This document shows, piece by piece, positions 26,646 through 37,700 of a stretch of 64,000 nt of DNA. Under the pieces are notes generated by a model, which searched no databases, was not told where the DNA came from, and saw only the letters and a program-made list of their open reading frames with translations. How positions within the stretch are numbered: the first letter of the stretch is position 1; each line of letters opens with the position of its first letter. The DNA is from Bathymodiolus brooksi (Eukaryota > Mollusca > Bivalvia > Mytilida > Modiolidae), in NCBI GenBank assembly GCA_963680875.1, contig OY804579.1, positions 84,867,095-84,931,094 of the forward strand, in the 5' to 3' direction. The position numbers and the translations under genes are program-made.

Positions 26646-27345
26646 CCGAAAACCGTGGAGTAATATATTGGTACAATAAAGAAGCGATACAAATAAAATA
26701 CATACCCTCATATATGTAATCGGCAGCTCAAAACTATAAGGAAATGAAGACATTCTAAAATATATAATAGAAATACATTTACTTTCCCGCTCAAAAAAAA
26801 AATTACATCTGGACTTTTGTTTTATATATCTTGACGTAAATAGACGTTTAATTAATTCTAGACCTATTTTCTCCCCTTTTAATATAAAAAAACATTGAAA
26901 AATAGACAAGATTACGGTAAACTTTAATACACGAAAATACATTATCACAATGTTATAAATACATTATAGAAACATTGTTTGATTGGTTTTATCGAATAAT
27001 CACCCCCCCCCCCCCCCAAAAAAAACCACACACACAAAAACAAAAACAAAAAACAACAACAAACACGGAAGCGATTTTGTAACTTATATCTCTCGGAACT
27101 CGGAACAAAATTAATTGATGACAAAAGGGAAGAAGAAAAAATAAATGTATATCAGATACAATCCCAATCTATATACAGGGAAACAAATAGGGAGGAAATA
27201 GCGCTTTCATTGTTGTTCTTCATCCTGATGCTTACAGCATACAAAAGAGAAGAAATAACATAAAATCACAAATATAAAACACAACATAGTACCGGAATTA
27301 CAGTAAATAGTTTACCCTCTCCCCTGTTTAAGTCGGTGTAATAAA
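26646..27345. other. AT-rich non-coding stretch with a poly-C/poly-A tract
   Basis: Fifteen C (27003-27017) are followed by an A-rich (CA)n/(CAA)n tract to about 27064. No gene is seen. Homopolymer length in the tract may be unreliable. Confidence 0.7.
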
Positions 27346-27542
27346 GTACTTAATAACTGCACGCTTGATCACTAGCGAGCTCTATTTTCCCTCAGGGTAG
27401 ACTATTGACCCCTTGGGAAAATAGATCTCGCTATTGACCTCGCGTGCAGTTATTAAGTACATACTATTTTCCCTCGGGGTAGACTATTGACCCCTTGGGA
27501 AAATAGATCTCGCTATTGACCTCGTGTGCAGTTATTAAGTAC
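27346..27542. mobile_element. Palindromic foldback MITE with a duplicated half
   Basis: 27346-27460 is a near-palindrome. Its ends GTACTTAATAACTGCACGC and the reverse complement close about 75 bp, in which the ctattttccc and gggaaaatag segments also pair. The right part is repeated at 27461-27542 with an 82-bp step, differing by cgcg to cgtg and one internal base. It is non-coding, and its mobility is inferred from structure. Confidence 0.75.
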
Positions 27543-27689
27543 ATATTGTTTAATTCCCCAAATGAAAATGTAACGGAAAATATCACTTGAATTTGATAAA
27601 ATACAAAATGTAATATGTTTGTATAATTTCAGTTTGTACAAATGTAAAACCAAATGTAACAAATAAATTAGTTCGAAAGTAAATAAAGG

Positions 27690-27922
27690 TAATAACAAAA
27701 TTACCGAACTCCGAACAATCTTATAAAGGGAAAGTCAAAACTCATAATTATATAAACAGACAAAATCAGTCAACAACCGGAAAACTGTGAAAACCGTAAT
27801 GATCCTGACTTGGTACAGGCATTTCTAAAGAAATGGTGGGTTGAATCAGATTTTAAGGCGCCAAACCTCCCGCTCTCATTACGGTTCAAAGGTTCCGGCT
27901 GTCACTGTAACAGTATTTAAAT
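27690..27922. repeat. Dispersed mollusc repeat, copy 1
   Basis: It shares long near-identical sequence with 50325-50546, including gtcaacaaccggaaaactg, cctgacttggtacaggcatt and ggcgccaaacctcccgct. I recognise the cctgacttggtacaggcatt core as a very common bivalve repeat. It lies just 3' of the minus-strand RT at 28045-28575, so it may belong to that element's 3' region. Confidence 0.75.
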
Positions 27923-28044
27923 ACAGGAACAAAATAGGTAAAATAGTTGTCAAAGCAGTACCATATTCGGTGACGTAAATGTCAAAAATACTTTTACGTC
28001 ACACATTGACAAAAAAATTCTTGACATTTTGGACTTCTTTATCT

Positions 28045-28575
28045 TTATACATTTTCACTATATGAAAATGCATCGCTTATAATTGTTTCTGCAGAGACGG
28101 AATATATTTCGACAAGATATTGGTATCGGAATATAAACTTTTTAAGAGATCGAATAAGGCGAATCTTTTTATAGCCCTGGTCCAGTAGCCTGTTTCTCAG
28201 ATGAAGATGACGTTTCAGGAAATCAGAATAATTGCTACTGGCCCTTGCATAGCGAATCAATTGCGAGATGTAAACACCATATGCAGGAGAAGCTGGTATA
28301 TTGCTGCACATGTTTGGAAAATTTATGATTTTAAAATTGAAGTCGTCCCGCTTATCATAAATTTTAGTACTGAGTTGACCACTGTCGTCAAATTCGAGGT
28401 ATAAGTCCAAAAATGATGCGGACGAAGCTGTATCGGTGGTCTCTTTAACTTCCAGCTCTGGAGGATATATCAATGGAAGAAATTCTGCAAATCTAGAATT
28501 ATTGATAGATAAAACGTCATCAATATACCTGTATGTGAAATTAAAGGCTCTAGCCTCATGTGCATTTAACGACAT
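28045..28575 (-). pseudogene. Penelope-like reverse transcriptase, C-terminal fragment (176 residues)
   Basis: The frame contains an intact catalytic YIDD box (residues 17-20), then an SFLDLYL segment, IYDKRDDFNF, and YGVYISQLIRYAR (about residues 103-115). This order is typical of the thumb part of Penelope-like RTs in molluscs and cnidarians. The fingers and palm N-terminal part and any GIY-YIG endonuclease are absent, so this is a 5'-truncated copy. The Met used here is internal to the family. Retroelement debris of the same family lies nearby. I am confident that it is an RT and less so of the exact clade. Confidence 0.7.
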
Positions 28576-29697
28576 TTTATAGCTTAAATATTGTTGAAAA
28601 TGGCGACGTCATATATCACAACAGTAGAGGATCTGGCCATTTTCTCCTGTAATTATTATGAATTTTACAACGCACAAGTTAAAACGGTGAAATTATAAGA
28701 CTAAAATTGGAAATATTTGGAAACAATCCACATCTTTACCTCCAGTTGTTTGTAGGAGGGCTCATGTCTTATTTATGTTATGTGTGTATGTTTGCGTATA
28801 GTGGTCTTTTTGTGTTTGTCTTTCTCTGCATTTTCCATTTTTGATTGCCCATTGGTATTCGCTAAGCTCAAAAACATGAGCTGCTGTGTGAAATCTTTAT
28901 TTACAAAATAAATACTAAAATTTTCCTTAATAGACAACACGATGACATTGATTGATTATAGAAAAATGGCATGGCTTCTCAGGATTGTGGTTTACAGTCC
29001 CTTTCTTCGTGGTAGATGTATCACGCTCACTGCACATAAAAAATACATTAACACTGTTCTTATAATAGGAAAGCGTATTGAAGTGGATGTCTTTCCTCCG
29101 TTGTTAGATCTTACTCATTTCCAGTCTTCTTTTATATTGGCAATCAAACATCGACCATAGATCCGACCTACCACCAGCCTTTTACTTACATATTGCTGTT
29201 GTTTGATAAATTTGTTTTCGTAATCTCATCACTGAAGAATTGTAGTGTCCTTTTTAACTACTATATCAATATTTCTCCATCTTTATTTGTCTATGCGACA
29301 TCTACATTCGATTTTAATCTATGCGTTTTAATATCAATATAAATGTCGCTTTATAAACCCCAGTCACCGAATGCGCTTGTAATAGGTGATTTTATTTTCT
29401 ATTTAACAGTTTAAAAGTACCTACTGTATTTTAACTTTGAATCAATGTACATTTTATAACTCAATTATGAAGAAAAGAAAGTTGACACAAGGATGATCAA
29501 CAATTCCTGGATCGATTCTTCAACTAAGGATAGGAAAGCGTTAATGTAAAACGACCAAATGATACAGATTTTTTTAATATAGAATATCGAATCTGATTGG
29601 TTGACAGTAGAATCGTCGACTAATCAGATATGTTGTAAGAAATGGTTGTAGAAAACAAAGATGAAGGTCATGGATTAATGGATTCAGAATATTCACG
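28576..29697. other. Non-coding stretch; one imperfect hairpin
   Basis: No supported gene was found. A 13/15-matching inverted repeat (ATCTGATTGGTTGAC / GTCGACTAATCAGAT) sits at about 29590-29628. A small open frame at 28942-29160 has no recognisable content. Confidence 0.5.
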
Positions 29698-29937
29698 ATG
29701 TCACTGTTAAAGTATGTGATGATTGTAAATCAAAATGGTGAAAGTTCAAAATCTACCAAGCGTAAAACAACTGATCATCAACAAGAAAAAATAAAAGAAT
29801 ATGAAAAGAATCGAACAAGATTTTTTTTTTACCGAAATGGGCAGTCGGTAGGCCATGGCTTCGAAATGAAGCCAACAGAATGGTATGTAAAATAAAAATA
29901 AAAATTGGGCAAGTGGATTCTGATCTGGACGAGTAGT
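29698..29937 (+). pseudogene. ZNF862-like (TTF-type) zinc-finger protein fragment, frame-shifted
   Basis: The frame from 29698 gives a lysine/glutamate-rich stretch ending EKIKEYEKNRTR, then a T10 homopolymer at 29821-29830. Downstream the protein-like reading moves to another frame (WAVGRPWLRNEANRMVCKI). The combination K/R-rich, R-x-F, W, GRPWL, MVC is the start of the TTF-type zinc finger in ZNF862/KIAA1586-like, hAT-derived proteins. A T8 or T11 run would restore continuity, so this may be a decayed copy or a homopolymer error. It reaches a stop at about 29937, before the next cysteines. Confidence 0.45.
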
Positions 29938-30168
29938 TCTTAAAAGTCACTCGCCCGGCTTGGCGAGTGCCTTCTAAAATCGAATTTTCACACTGTTGTA
30001 GGAGACCATCCAATGACCATTCCTAACAAGTTTGGTTCCAATTAGCCCGATGGTTTCAGAGAAGAAGATTAAAATGTAAATGTTTAAGGACGACGAAAAC
30101 GACGACGGTTCCAAGTACTAGTGATGACTATACCTCACATGATCTTTGGCCGTTTGGGTCAGGTGAGC
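29935..30168. mobile_element. Short element of the gctcacc...ggtgagc family
   Basis: It begins with an 8-bp perfect hairpin (CACTCGCC 29948-29955, GGCGAGTG 29962-29969), continues through the shared module tggtttcagagaagaagatt, and ends gtttgggtcaggtgagc. This is the same end module as at 31905-31924, 47030 and 47590, but with no internal tandem repeats. Confidence 0.6.
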
Positions 30169-30222
30169 AAAAAACCAGAAAAATTGATTTTGTTATCTTA
30201 ATAAATATATTAAAATACTTAC

Positions 30223-30348
30223 GAATAGTACATGTTCCACCATTGTTATAATATCCAGGGTTACAAGAAACCTCAGTACAGTTGGACATTGGATCTTTAC
30301 ACTGATCTGGAGGTCCGCTGTTATTGCAGGATTCATCCACATTTATTT
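30223..30348 (-). CDS. EGF-like exon (42 codons) of an extracellular protein
   Basis: This minus-strand exon is bounded by acceptor ...caatttag (CT at 30349-30350) and donor gtaagt (30217-30222). Its 126 bp is symmetric phase 1-1, the phase usual for shuffled EGF modules. The translation opens with NVDESC and has five cysteines spaced like an EGF domain (C-x8-C-x6-C-x4-C-x10-C), with a CNPGYYNNGGTC tail typical of the last loop. One of the six canonical cysteines is missing or lies across a border. No neighbouring exon of the same gene was recognised within several kb. The Ig exon at 52325-52633 is on the same strand with the same phase and could be upstream in the same gene. Confidence 0.75.
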
Positions 30349-30931
30349 CTAAATTGCAATGAAACAAAACAATTATAATTTAATTGTTGTTTGTTTGTTG
30401 TCTTTGTTTGCTATACAGTTATATGATGTTTATTTAAGGATGTTACTTGTTATTTATTCATAATTATTAATCAACACATGACCACTATTACATTTATATA
30501 AATCATCTTCCACAAATTTCTGCTAAAAACTTTTGACTTTTGTCAAAATATCAAAAGTGAACAGATATTTCTCTCACTTTTCTACTGTAGGAATTTATAC
30601 TGAGCCATCAGATTTTGAGATGTAAACACACTTAATCAACCAAACAGAGCTCAGGACACTGAACAATTGACAGTTAATGTATGAGAATTATCATGTACTC
30701 AAATTTGATTTGAATTTAGTTGTATTTTGATTCTTTGATAGAGGCCTTAATACATGACCTATCTGTAAATGACCATTCCATGTTTAGAGTAGGTGCTACC
30801 CTGATTGCCAGTGTTTCAGGGCAAGACATTCGCAGTAGTCTGAAAGCCCGTGACAAAATCATAGTGAAGTTGTCCTATACAAATATAGTACATCTATACA
30901 ATATTTATATCAACCAGTCAAAATATGTTTA
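30349..30931. other. Intronic or intergenic; nothing recognised
   Basis: AT-rich sequence upstream of the EGF exon. A 70-codon plus-strand frame at 30720-30932 has no recognisable features. Confidence 0.5.
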
Positions 30932-31924
30932 AACTAGAGGCTCAGTGGGCTGAGTCTGTGTCGCTCACCTTTCATTCTGTTTTGAGGAAACTTAATACAG
31001 AACCTTCCATAGGTGCTTCCCAGCAAATTTCGGTTCATTTGGCTAAGCAGTTTCATCAGAGAAGAATTTTAGAAATCGACCAACCAGAAACAAGAATTGC
31101 CTATGGCAGCCATGTTTGATAACAGATCGGGACAAAAATAGCATTCTTTAGAGAGTACCTTCCATATATGTTTCCTACAAAGTTTCCATTTATTTGGCAA
31201 AGCAGTTTCAGAGGAGAAGATTTTTAGAAATCGACCAATCAGAAACAAGAACTGCCTGTGGTGGCCATGTTATTTAATGGAACGGGACGAAATGAGCAAA
31301 CGTTATATAGAGCCTTCCATAGATGCTTCCTACCAAGTTTCGCTTCATTTAGGAAAGCGGTTTCAGAGGAGAAGATATTTAAGAAATCAACCAATCAGAA
31401 ACCAGAATTGTCTGTGGCGGTCATGTTTGTTAACAGATCAGGACGAAATGAGCAATCTTTACAGAGGACCTTACAAAGATGCTTCCAAAGAAGTTACGGT
31501 TCATTTGGCCAAACGGTTTCAGAGAAGAAGAATTTAAAAAATCAGCCCATCAGAAACAAGAATCGTCTGTGGTGGCCATGTTTGTTATTGGATCGGGACG
31601 AATTGAGCAATCTCTACAGAGGACTTTCCATAGATGCTTCCTACCAAGTTTTGGTCCATTTGGCCAAGTGGTTTCAGAGGAGAAGATTTTTAAAAATCGG
31701 CCAATCACTCAGAAACAAGAATTGCCTGTGACGGCCATGTTTGTTAATGGATCGGGACAAAATGTGCAAACTTTATAGAGGACCTTCCATAGATGCTTCC
31801 TACCAAGTTTCAGTTCATTTGGCTAAGGAGTTTCAGAGGAGAAGATTAAAATGTGAAAAGTTAACAGACGACAGACGCCAAATGATGGCAAAAGCTCACA
31901 TTGCATTTGGCAAGGTGAGCTAAT
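30932..31924. mobile_element. Complete Helitron/pearl-like non-autonomous element with six ~155-bp internal repeats
   Basis: One end is ctagaggctcagtgggctga, whose ctcag/ctgag arms form a hairpin, followed by gtgtcgctcacct. The other end is gcatttggcaaggtgagctaa. GCTCACCT and AGGTGAGC are inverted. Inside, the ...ttcatttggc... module recurs at 31028, 31183, 31338, 31494, 31649 and 31808 (steps 155, 155, 156, 155, 159). Read on the minus strand the hairpin is followed by CTAG then T, as expected for a Helitron 3' end. Bivalve pearl/CvA/MgE elements also carry ~160-bp central repeats. There is no transposase or Rep/helicase gene. The overlapping open frames inside are by-products. Confidence 0.65.
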
Positions 31925-32353
31925 AAAGGGCTATGTAGTGTGAAATATGCCCACAGCATGCTGAAAAGGCAAAGCTGAACAAGCGTATATTTTCAGCAAG
32001 TGTGGACACAATAATATATATGCTGGACCCATTGTCTTTTGGTCTTCCAAACAAGCAAAATTACACAATTGAGTCTATTTTAGACCTCTTTTTGAGATAA
32101 AATAGCAAAATGTTTATGGGGCTGCAATTAAAAAAATTTTTGTTTCTCCTTTCACCTACCCTGACTTTTAGAGTATGGTAGGTAGGTAGGCTTTATATTT
32201 TTTTTTTTGACTGACTACCAGAACATATATTTTTTTGTTGGATGCAGAATAACAATACTGTAACATTCATGTCTTTTACTTGTCAGATTAACTTTGTTTT
32301 CTTTTACAAGCAAAAGTCGACTATAAAAAGTGACTACAATGTACATCTAGAAT
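31925..32353. other. Non-coding spacer; nothing recognised
   Basis: No gene is seen. A (ggta)n-like run, gtaggtaggtaggc, occurs near 32178-32191, followed by a long T tract. Confidence 0.5.
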
Positions 32354-34470
32354 ATTTCTTCTTCTTCTTCCAATGAAGTTCATCCCTCAGTGATCCTCAG
32401 TATTATCAAGGAGGCATGTGATTAAAAACAAAAATGTAATATTTACAGCTAAAACTATGATGTGAATGTTTACACATGAGCCAGCTCCACCTTGAACGCT
32501 TGCGGCTTCAAGTGTGGGAACACTTATTAACACTGCTGGCAAGTTATTCCATGTTCGGATTGCTGAAGGGAAGTATGAGTTTTGGTGGCACTGTATTCTG
32601 GAGAATGGTATTTGAAATTTTTGGCCATGGCCTCTTGTTGTTCTGGTGGTTGCAGGAGTAAGGTACATTTGTGATGGTATGGCAATAAGGTGGTGGACTA
32701 TCCTGTACATCATTACCACTTTTGTGTTGGTTCTTCTTTGTTGTAAAGTCGGCCATTTTAGTTCCTTTAGCATAGATATAACACTGATTTCTCTTGAGTA
32801 GTCCCCAATCACAAATCTGGCAGCACGGCGTTGGCATTTTTCTAATTTGTTTATGTTGAATTTGGTGTAAGGATCCCATACGGTTGCAGCATATTCTAAG
32901 TTAGGACGGACGAGTGTTGTGTAACATTATGCCTTTACTTGCCTCGAACAACTGTTTATATTTCTTCTCAAGAAGGCACAGGTGGCATTTGCCTTTTTGG
33001 TGATATTGTCAATATGTTTGTTCCAACTTAAGTTGTTACTAAAAGTAAGTCCTAAATATTTAGCATGTTGTACGTGTACTAGTTCTTTGCCATGGATGTT
33101 GTATGGATAATTTATATGTGACACCTTTTGTTGGTAATTGTGATGACTTCACATTTGTTGGGGTTAAATTCCATTAACCATTCTGCTTCCCATTGCTGCA
33201 TTGTGTCTAGGTCTTTTTGTAGTGTTTTTGCATCTGCTTCACAGTTGATCGTACGATACAACAAACAACCGGCCACAAATAGTCTAACATTTGATGAGGT
33301 GTTCTTTGTTAAATCGTTGATGAAGATAAGGAAGAGAAGTGGCCCCAACACGGTTCCTTGGGGAACACCAGATGTAACCTCCGATCTTGAAGAGTGTTTC
33401 CCTTCCAGCACTACTTCTTGTTTCTGATTTGTTAGGAAATCCTCAATCCAATTGTGCAGGTTTCCACGAACTCCATAATAGCTGAGCTTTTCTAGTAACC
33501 TCTGATTTGGCACTTTGTCAAATGCTTTACTGAAGTCGAGAAGTATACCATCTACTTGTTCATTCCTATTAAGGCTATATGCAAGGTCCTGGACAGTCAT
33601 TATGAGTTGTGACTCGCATGATCGAGATTTCCGAAAACAATGCTGGGCATCTATTAAAATATCATACATGTCGAGATGCTTCATTACAGTGCTATGAATG
33701 ATGTGCTCCATGATCTTACAGCATATTGGTGTTTATAGTGATATTGGTCTGTAGTTTGATGGTTTACTACGATCTCCCTTCTTGAACAGTGATGTGATAA
33801 ATGCATCTTTCCAGATTGTTGGCACTTGGCCCTGGTGTAGTGAGGCCTGGAAAATTAAAGTTAGAGCTGGTGTTAACTCTTGGTGTAACTCTTTTAGAAA
33901 ACGACCTGATATGTTGTCTGGTCCTGTTGCCTTGTGTGGATTTAAGGCTGATAAGAGACTTTTTATTCCATTAGGTTGTATTTGTATTTGTTCGAGGTTA
34001 GGAAATGGTGATGGACTCATAGTTGGTCATTAGTTGTATCCTCCTCAGTGAAAACTGATGTAAACTGGTCGTTGAGAATGTTGGCCTTTTCCAGACTACC
34101 ACTATGATTGTTCCCGCCTTTAGACAATGGTGCAACGCCAGTAGAATCACATCTTTTGCTTTTTATGAATGACCATAAACGCTTAGGACTTGATTTTATG
34201 TCGTTGTTCAACATTGTGCTGACATAGTTGTTATATGCTTTACGACATTCAATTTGACATTTCTTTTTGATGGATGTACAAAATGTATAGTGGTCCCAAT
34301 CTTTTGTCTTTTTGCTTGCCTTCGCTTTATTATAAGCATTTTGTTTCCTCCTGGAAAGTCTTTTGATTTCTGTATTAATCCAGGCTTGGCTGTATCTGAC
34401 TGATGTCATTTTGGATGGTACATGTTTATCTATAAGCTCTTGGCAATCAGGAAGTAGGAATCTTATGGGT
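32354..34470 (-). mobile_element. CR1/Jockey-type LINE, 5'-truncated and inactivated
   Basis: Read on the minus strand: endonuclease-RT linker (34409-34017), RT motifs HKATGPDNI and NYRPISL (34020-33733), an in-frame stop at 33733-33735, then LLDFSKAFDKV, SGVPQGTVLGPLLFL and the catalytic region (33711-33112). Next are KYLGLTFSNNLSWNKHI (33124-32927) and the C-terminal RTWNNLPA region (32812-32387). Frameshifts occur near 34017, 33118 and 32925. The catalytic F/YADD box reads FVAG, so the RT is dead. The 3' end is a GAA-type microsatellite (about 32354-32372). The apurinic endonuclease is missing, so the copy is truncated at the 5' end. Confidence 0.85.
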
Positions 34471-34566
34471 CAAAAAACGCTTCCCACGATATGGGTTACC
34501 TATATGAAGCTTGTGACCAAATATCAATTTTCTGCCATCAATAGTTGCTGAGAAAAATGCGACTAA

Positions 34567-34756
34567 CTAGAGGCTCAGTGGGCTGAGCCTGTGTCGCTCA
34601 CCTTTCATTCTGCTCTGAGGAAACTTAATACAGAACCTTCCACAGGTGCTTCCCGCCAAATTTCTGTTCATTTTGGCATAGCAGTTTCAGAGAAGAAGAT
34701 TTTTAGAAATTGACCAATCTAAAACAAGAATTGCCTGTGGCAGCCATGTTTGTTAA
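34567..34756. mobile_element. Left part of a second Helitron/pearl-like element, split by a LINE
   Basis: It starts ctagaggctcagtgggctga and gtgtcgctcacct like the element at 30932, continues into one ~155-bp module, and is cut at atgtttgttaa (34746-34756). The module resumes after the LINE at 39691 with the same 11 bases. Confidence 0.75.
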
Positions 34757-37700
34757 CTTGAAAGTGCCTGGTACTTTAATTGTTCTGTGTATGGTCAAAC
34801 TTTTGATGAAAAGAGAATAAAATTTGATATTTTTGATGACATCAACAACAAAATTGCTAAAAGACACTAAATTAACCATTTGCTCTGGATTTATATGTAC
34901 TATAAAGGAATACAGTGAACTTTTATTCAATAAACAGTAAGTTTATTTACATTTTTTTTTAATTATATAATTTTGTTGTTTATGAATGAACATACAATGT
35001 ACATGTATGTAAAAAAGGGTGATAAGTTAAATTAGTAAAATATCTTTTATTTGTTAACACACCAAATGATCATAAAAAATTAAACATTTTCAAATCCATT
35101 TCTTTTATATTATATACAATACATATATTGTGATCATAAAATTGTAATACATGTACCTGTAAATTACAGTTATCATTTTTATAGCCAAAGGGAGATAACT
35201 CAAATAATATTATCAATCAATGAATCTCTTAAATTTTCTGTTGTACCCTAAAAACATCTTCAAATGAAACCTTTCAAAACGGTTTATTTTTTAATATTGG
35301 ATATTTTCTTTTATTGGTAATTTATTAATTCTATGTAAGATTAAATAAATACTTGAAAACTATGAATTTACAAAATGTATAACTCTTTTTTTGGTTTGGT
35401 TTAAAAAATCAGTGCTAATTTTCTTTTTTTCAAATGTATATGTAAAATATCAGATTGACTGCCCTCGTGTTTCAATTATTTACATGTATAAAATGTGCTA
35501 TCTTAAGTGTATGAATGAGTGTAGCGGTATGTTTTGTGTATCTGTGTTCTTGGTTGTATTGACTTGTAACTTGCTCCTATTGGTATATCAACATGTTAAT
35601 ATAACATAATGAATAAACATATACAAATTTTGTCTATGAATGTAAGGGGTCTTTTTTCAAATACTAAAAAGAGGTCAGATGTATTTAATTGGGTCAAGGC
35701 AAAGAAAATCTCCATAGTTTGTTTTCAGGAGACACATAGTACCAAAGATGTAGCAGTCAAATGGGAGGACGAATGGGGTAGTAAATGTTTTCTTAGTCAT
35801 GGTGATAGTAAAAGTGCCGGAGTAAGTGTTATGTTCAGAAATGGTTTTGATTTTAAGGTTAATGATTCTATATTAGATCAGAATGGTCGCTATATTATTT
35901 TAGATTTAACTGTTTATGAACAACGTTTAACACTAGTTTGTTTATATGGTTACAACACTGACAAACCTGAATTGTTTACTGAAATACTGCAAAAGTCTGC
36001 AGGATTTGCTAATACTAGCTTTTTATTTTGTGGTGACTGGAATGTAGTACAGAATAAATCTGATAATGCTTATAATGTAATACATGACAGAAACCAAAAT
36101 GCACGTAGGAAAATAGAGGAACTTAAATAAACATTTGAATTATTAGATCCTTGGCGAACTTGTTATCCTGTGGATAAAAAGTTCACATGGCGTCAAACCT
36201 CTCCTATTAAACAAAGCAGAATTGATTACTTTCTGGTCTCAGAAGATATTTTTTCTCTCATGGAGTATACCAAAATAATTCCAGGCTATAGAACTGACCA
36301 CTCTGCCATTGTTTTTAGTTTTTCTGCCTCTCCTGCTAATCGGGGAAAGGGCTACTGGAAATTTAATTCCCAATTATTGAGGGACTCAAATTATATTGAT
36401 ATAGTTAAAACATGTATTAGAGATACATTATCTGAATACTATTCAGTTGGAAATATTGATGATTTTCTTCATGTTGAATTATTATGTAATGATCAGGTGT
36501 TTTTTGAAATATTGAAAATGAAAATCAGAAGTGTTTCCATAACCTACAGTATAAGAACATCTCGAGATGAAAAGGAAAAAATATTAAAACTTGAGAATGA
36601 CATACAAATTTTAGAAAATCAAATGAATTTGAATCCTACTGAGTTTATTCAGGCATCTTTGAATCAGAAAAAGGGGGAATTAGAAAATCGGAGGCAGGAT
36701 ATAGTAGGGGGTTTACTTCTTCTATCTCGGGCCAATTGGCATGAGAATGGGGAAAGATGCTCTGAATATTTTTGTAAATTAGAAAAAAAAGTCCTCTATC
36801 AACAAAACCATTTCTGAACTTATCAATGAAAAAGGTAATCATATTTCAGAACAATCAAAAATTCTATTTGAACAGGAACAATATTACAGGAAATTGTATT
36901 CATCCAATCATTTATGTGTAGATAATGAATTTTTCTTCCAGCATGATGTCAAATTAAGTGATGAACAAAACAACTCTTTGGAGGGGAATTTATCATTCAA
37001 GGAATGTGGTGAATCTCTTAAATTAATGAAAAATGGCAAAAGCCCTGGGTCAGATGGTTTCACAGTAGATTTCTATAGATTCTTTTGGAACGATATTGGT
37101 GCTTTTGTTTTTCGGTCATTATATTTTGGCTATTTCTCTCAATTTCAGACTCAAGGAGTTATTACTTGTATTCTTAAGGAGAGTAAAGATAGGCAATATA
37201 TGAGCAACTGGCGTCCAATCAGTTTACTAAATACAGATTTAAAAATAGCTTCTGCAGCAATTGCAAATAGATTTAAACAAGTTTTAGGTGGTATTATTAG
37301 TGATACTCAAAAAGGTTTTATGAAAGACAGATTCATGGGTGAAAATACTCGTCTTCTCTATGACTTAATGCACTATTTAGATGAAAATGATATGGATGGT
37401 TTATTATTATTAGTTGATTTCGAAAAAGCTTTTGATTCTATTGAATGGAAATTTTTACAGAAAGCTTTAAATAGTTTTAATTTTGGTCCTTCTATTTGCA
37501 AATGGTTTGAAACTTTTTATGTAGACTCTAAAAGTTGTGTGATAAATAATGGACATATATCAAACTTTTTCAATCTGGAAAGAGGCTGTCGTCAAGGCGA
37601 TCCGCTATCTCCTTATTTATTTATTATTGGTGTTGAGTTGCTTTCCTTACAAATTAAATCAAATCCCAAAATAAAAGGAGCATTGGTGAATGATACTGAA

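Noticed and set aside
31258..31923. Overlapping frames of 60-157 codons
   Set aside because: They read the ~155-bp tandem modules in several frames, and each has the same repeating content.
32476..34033. Plus-strand frames opposite the CR1-type LINE
   Set aside because: Antisense shadows of the minus-strand RT reading.
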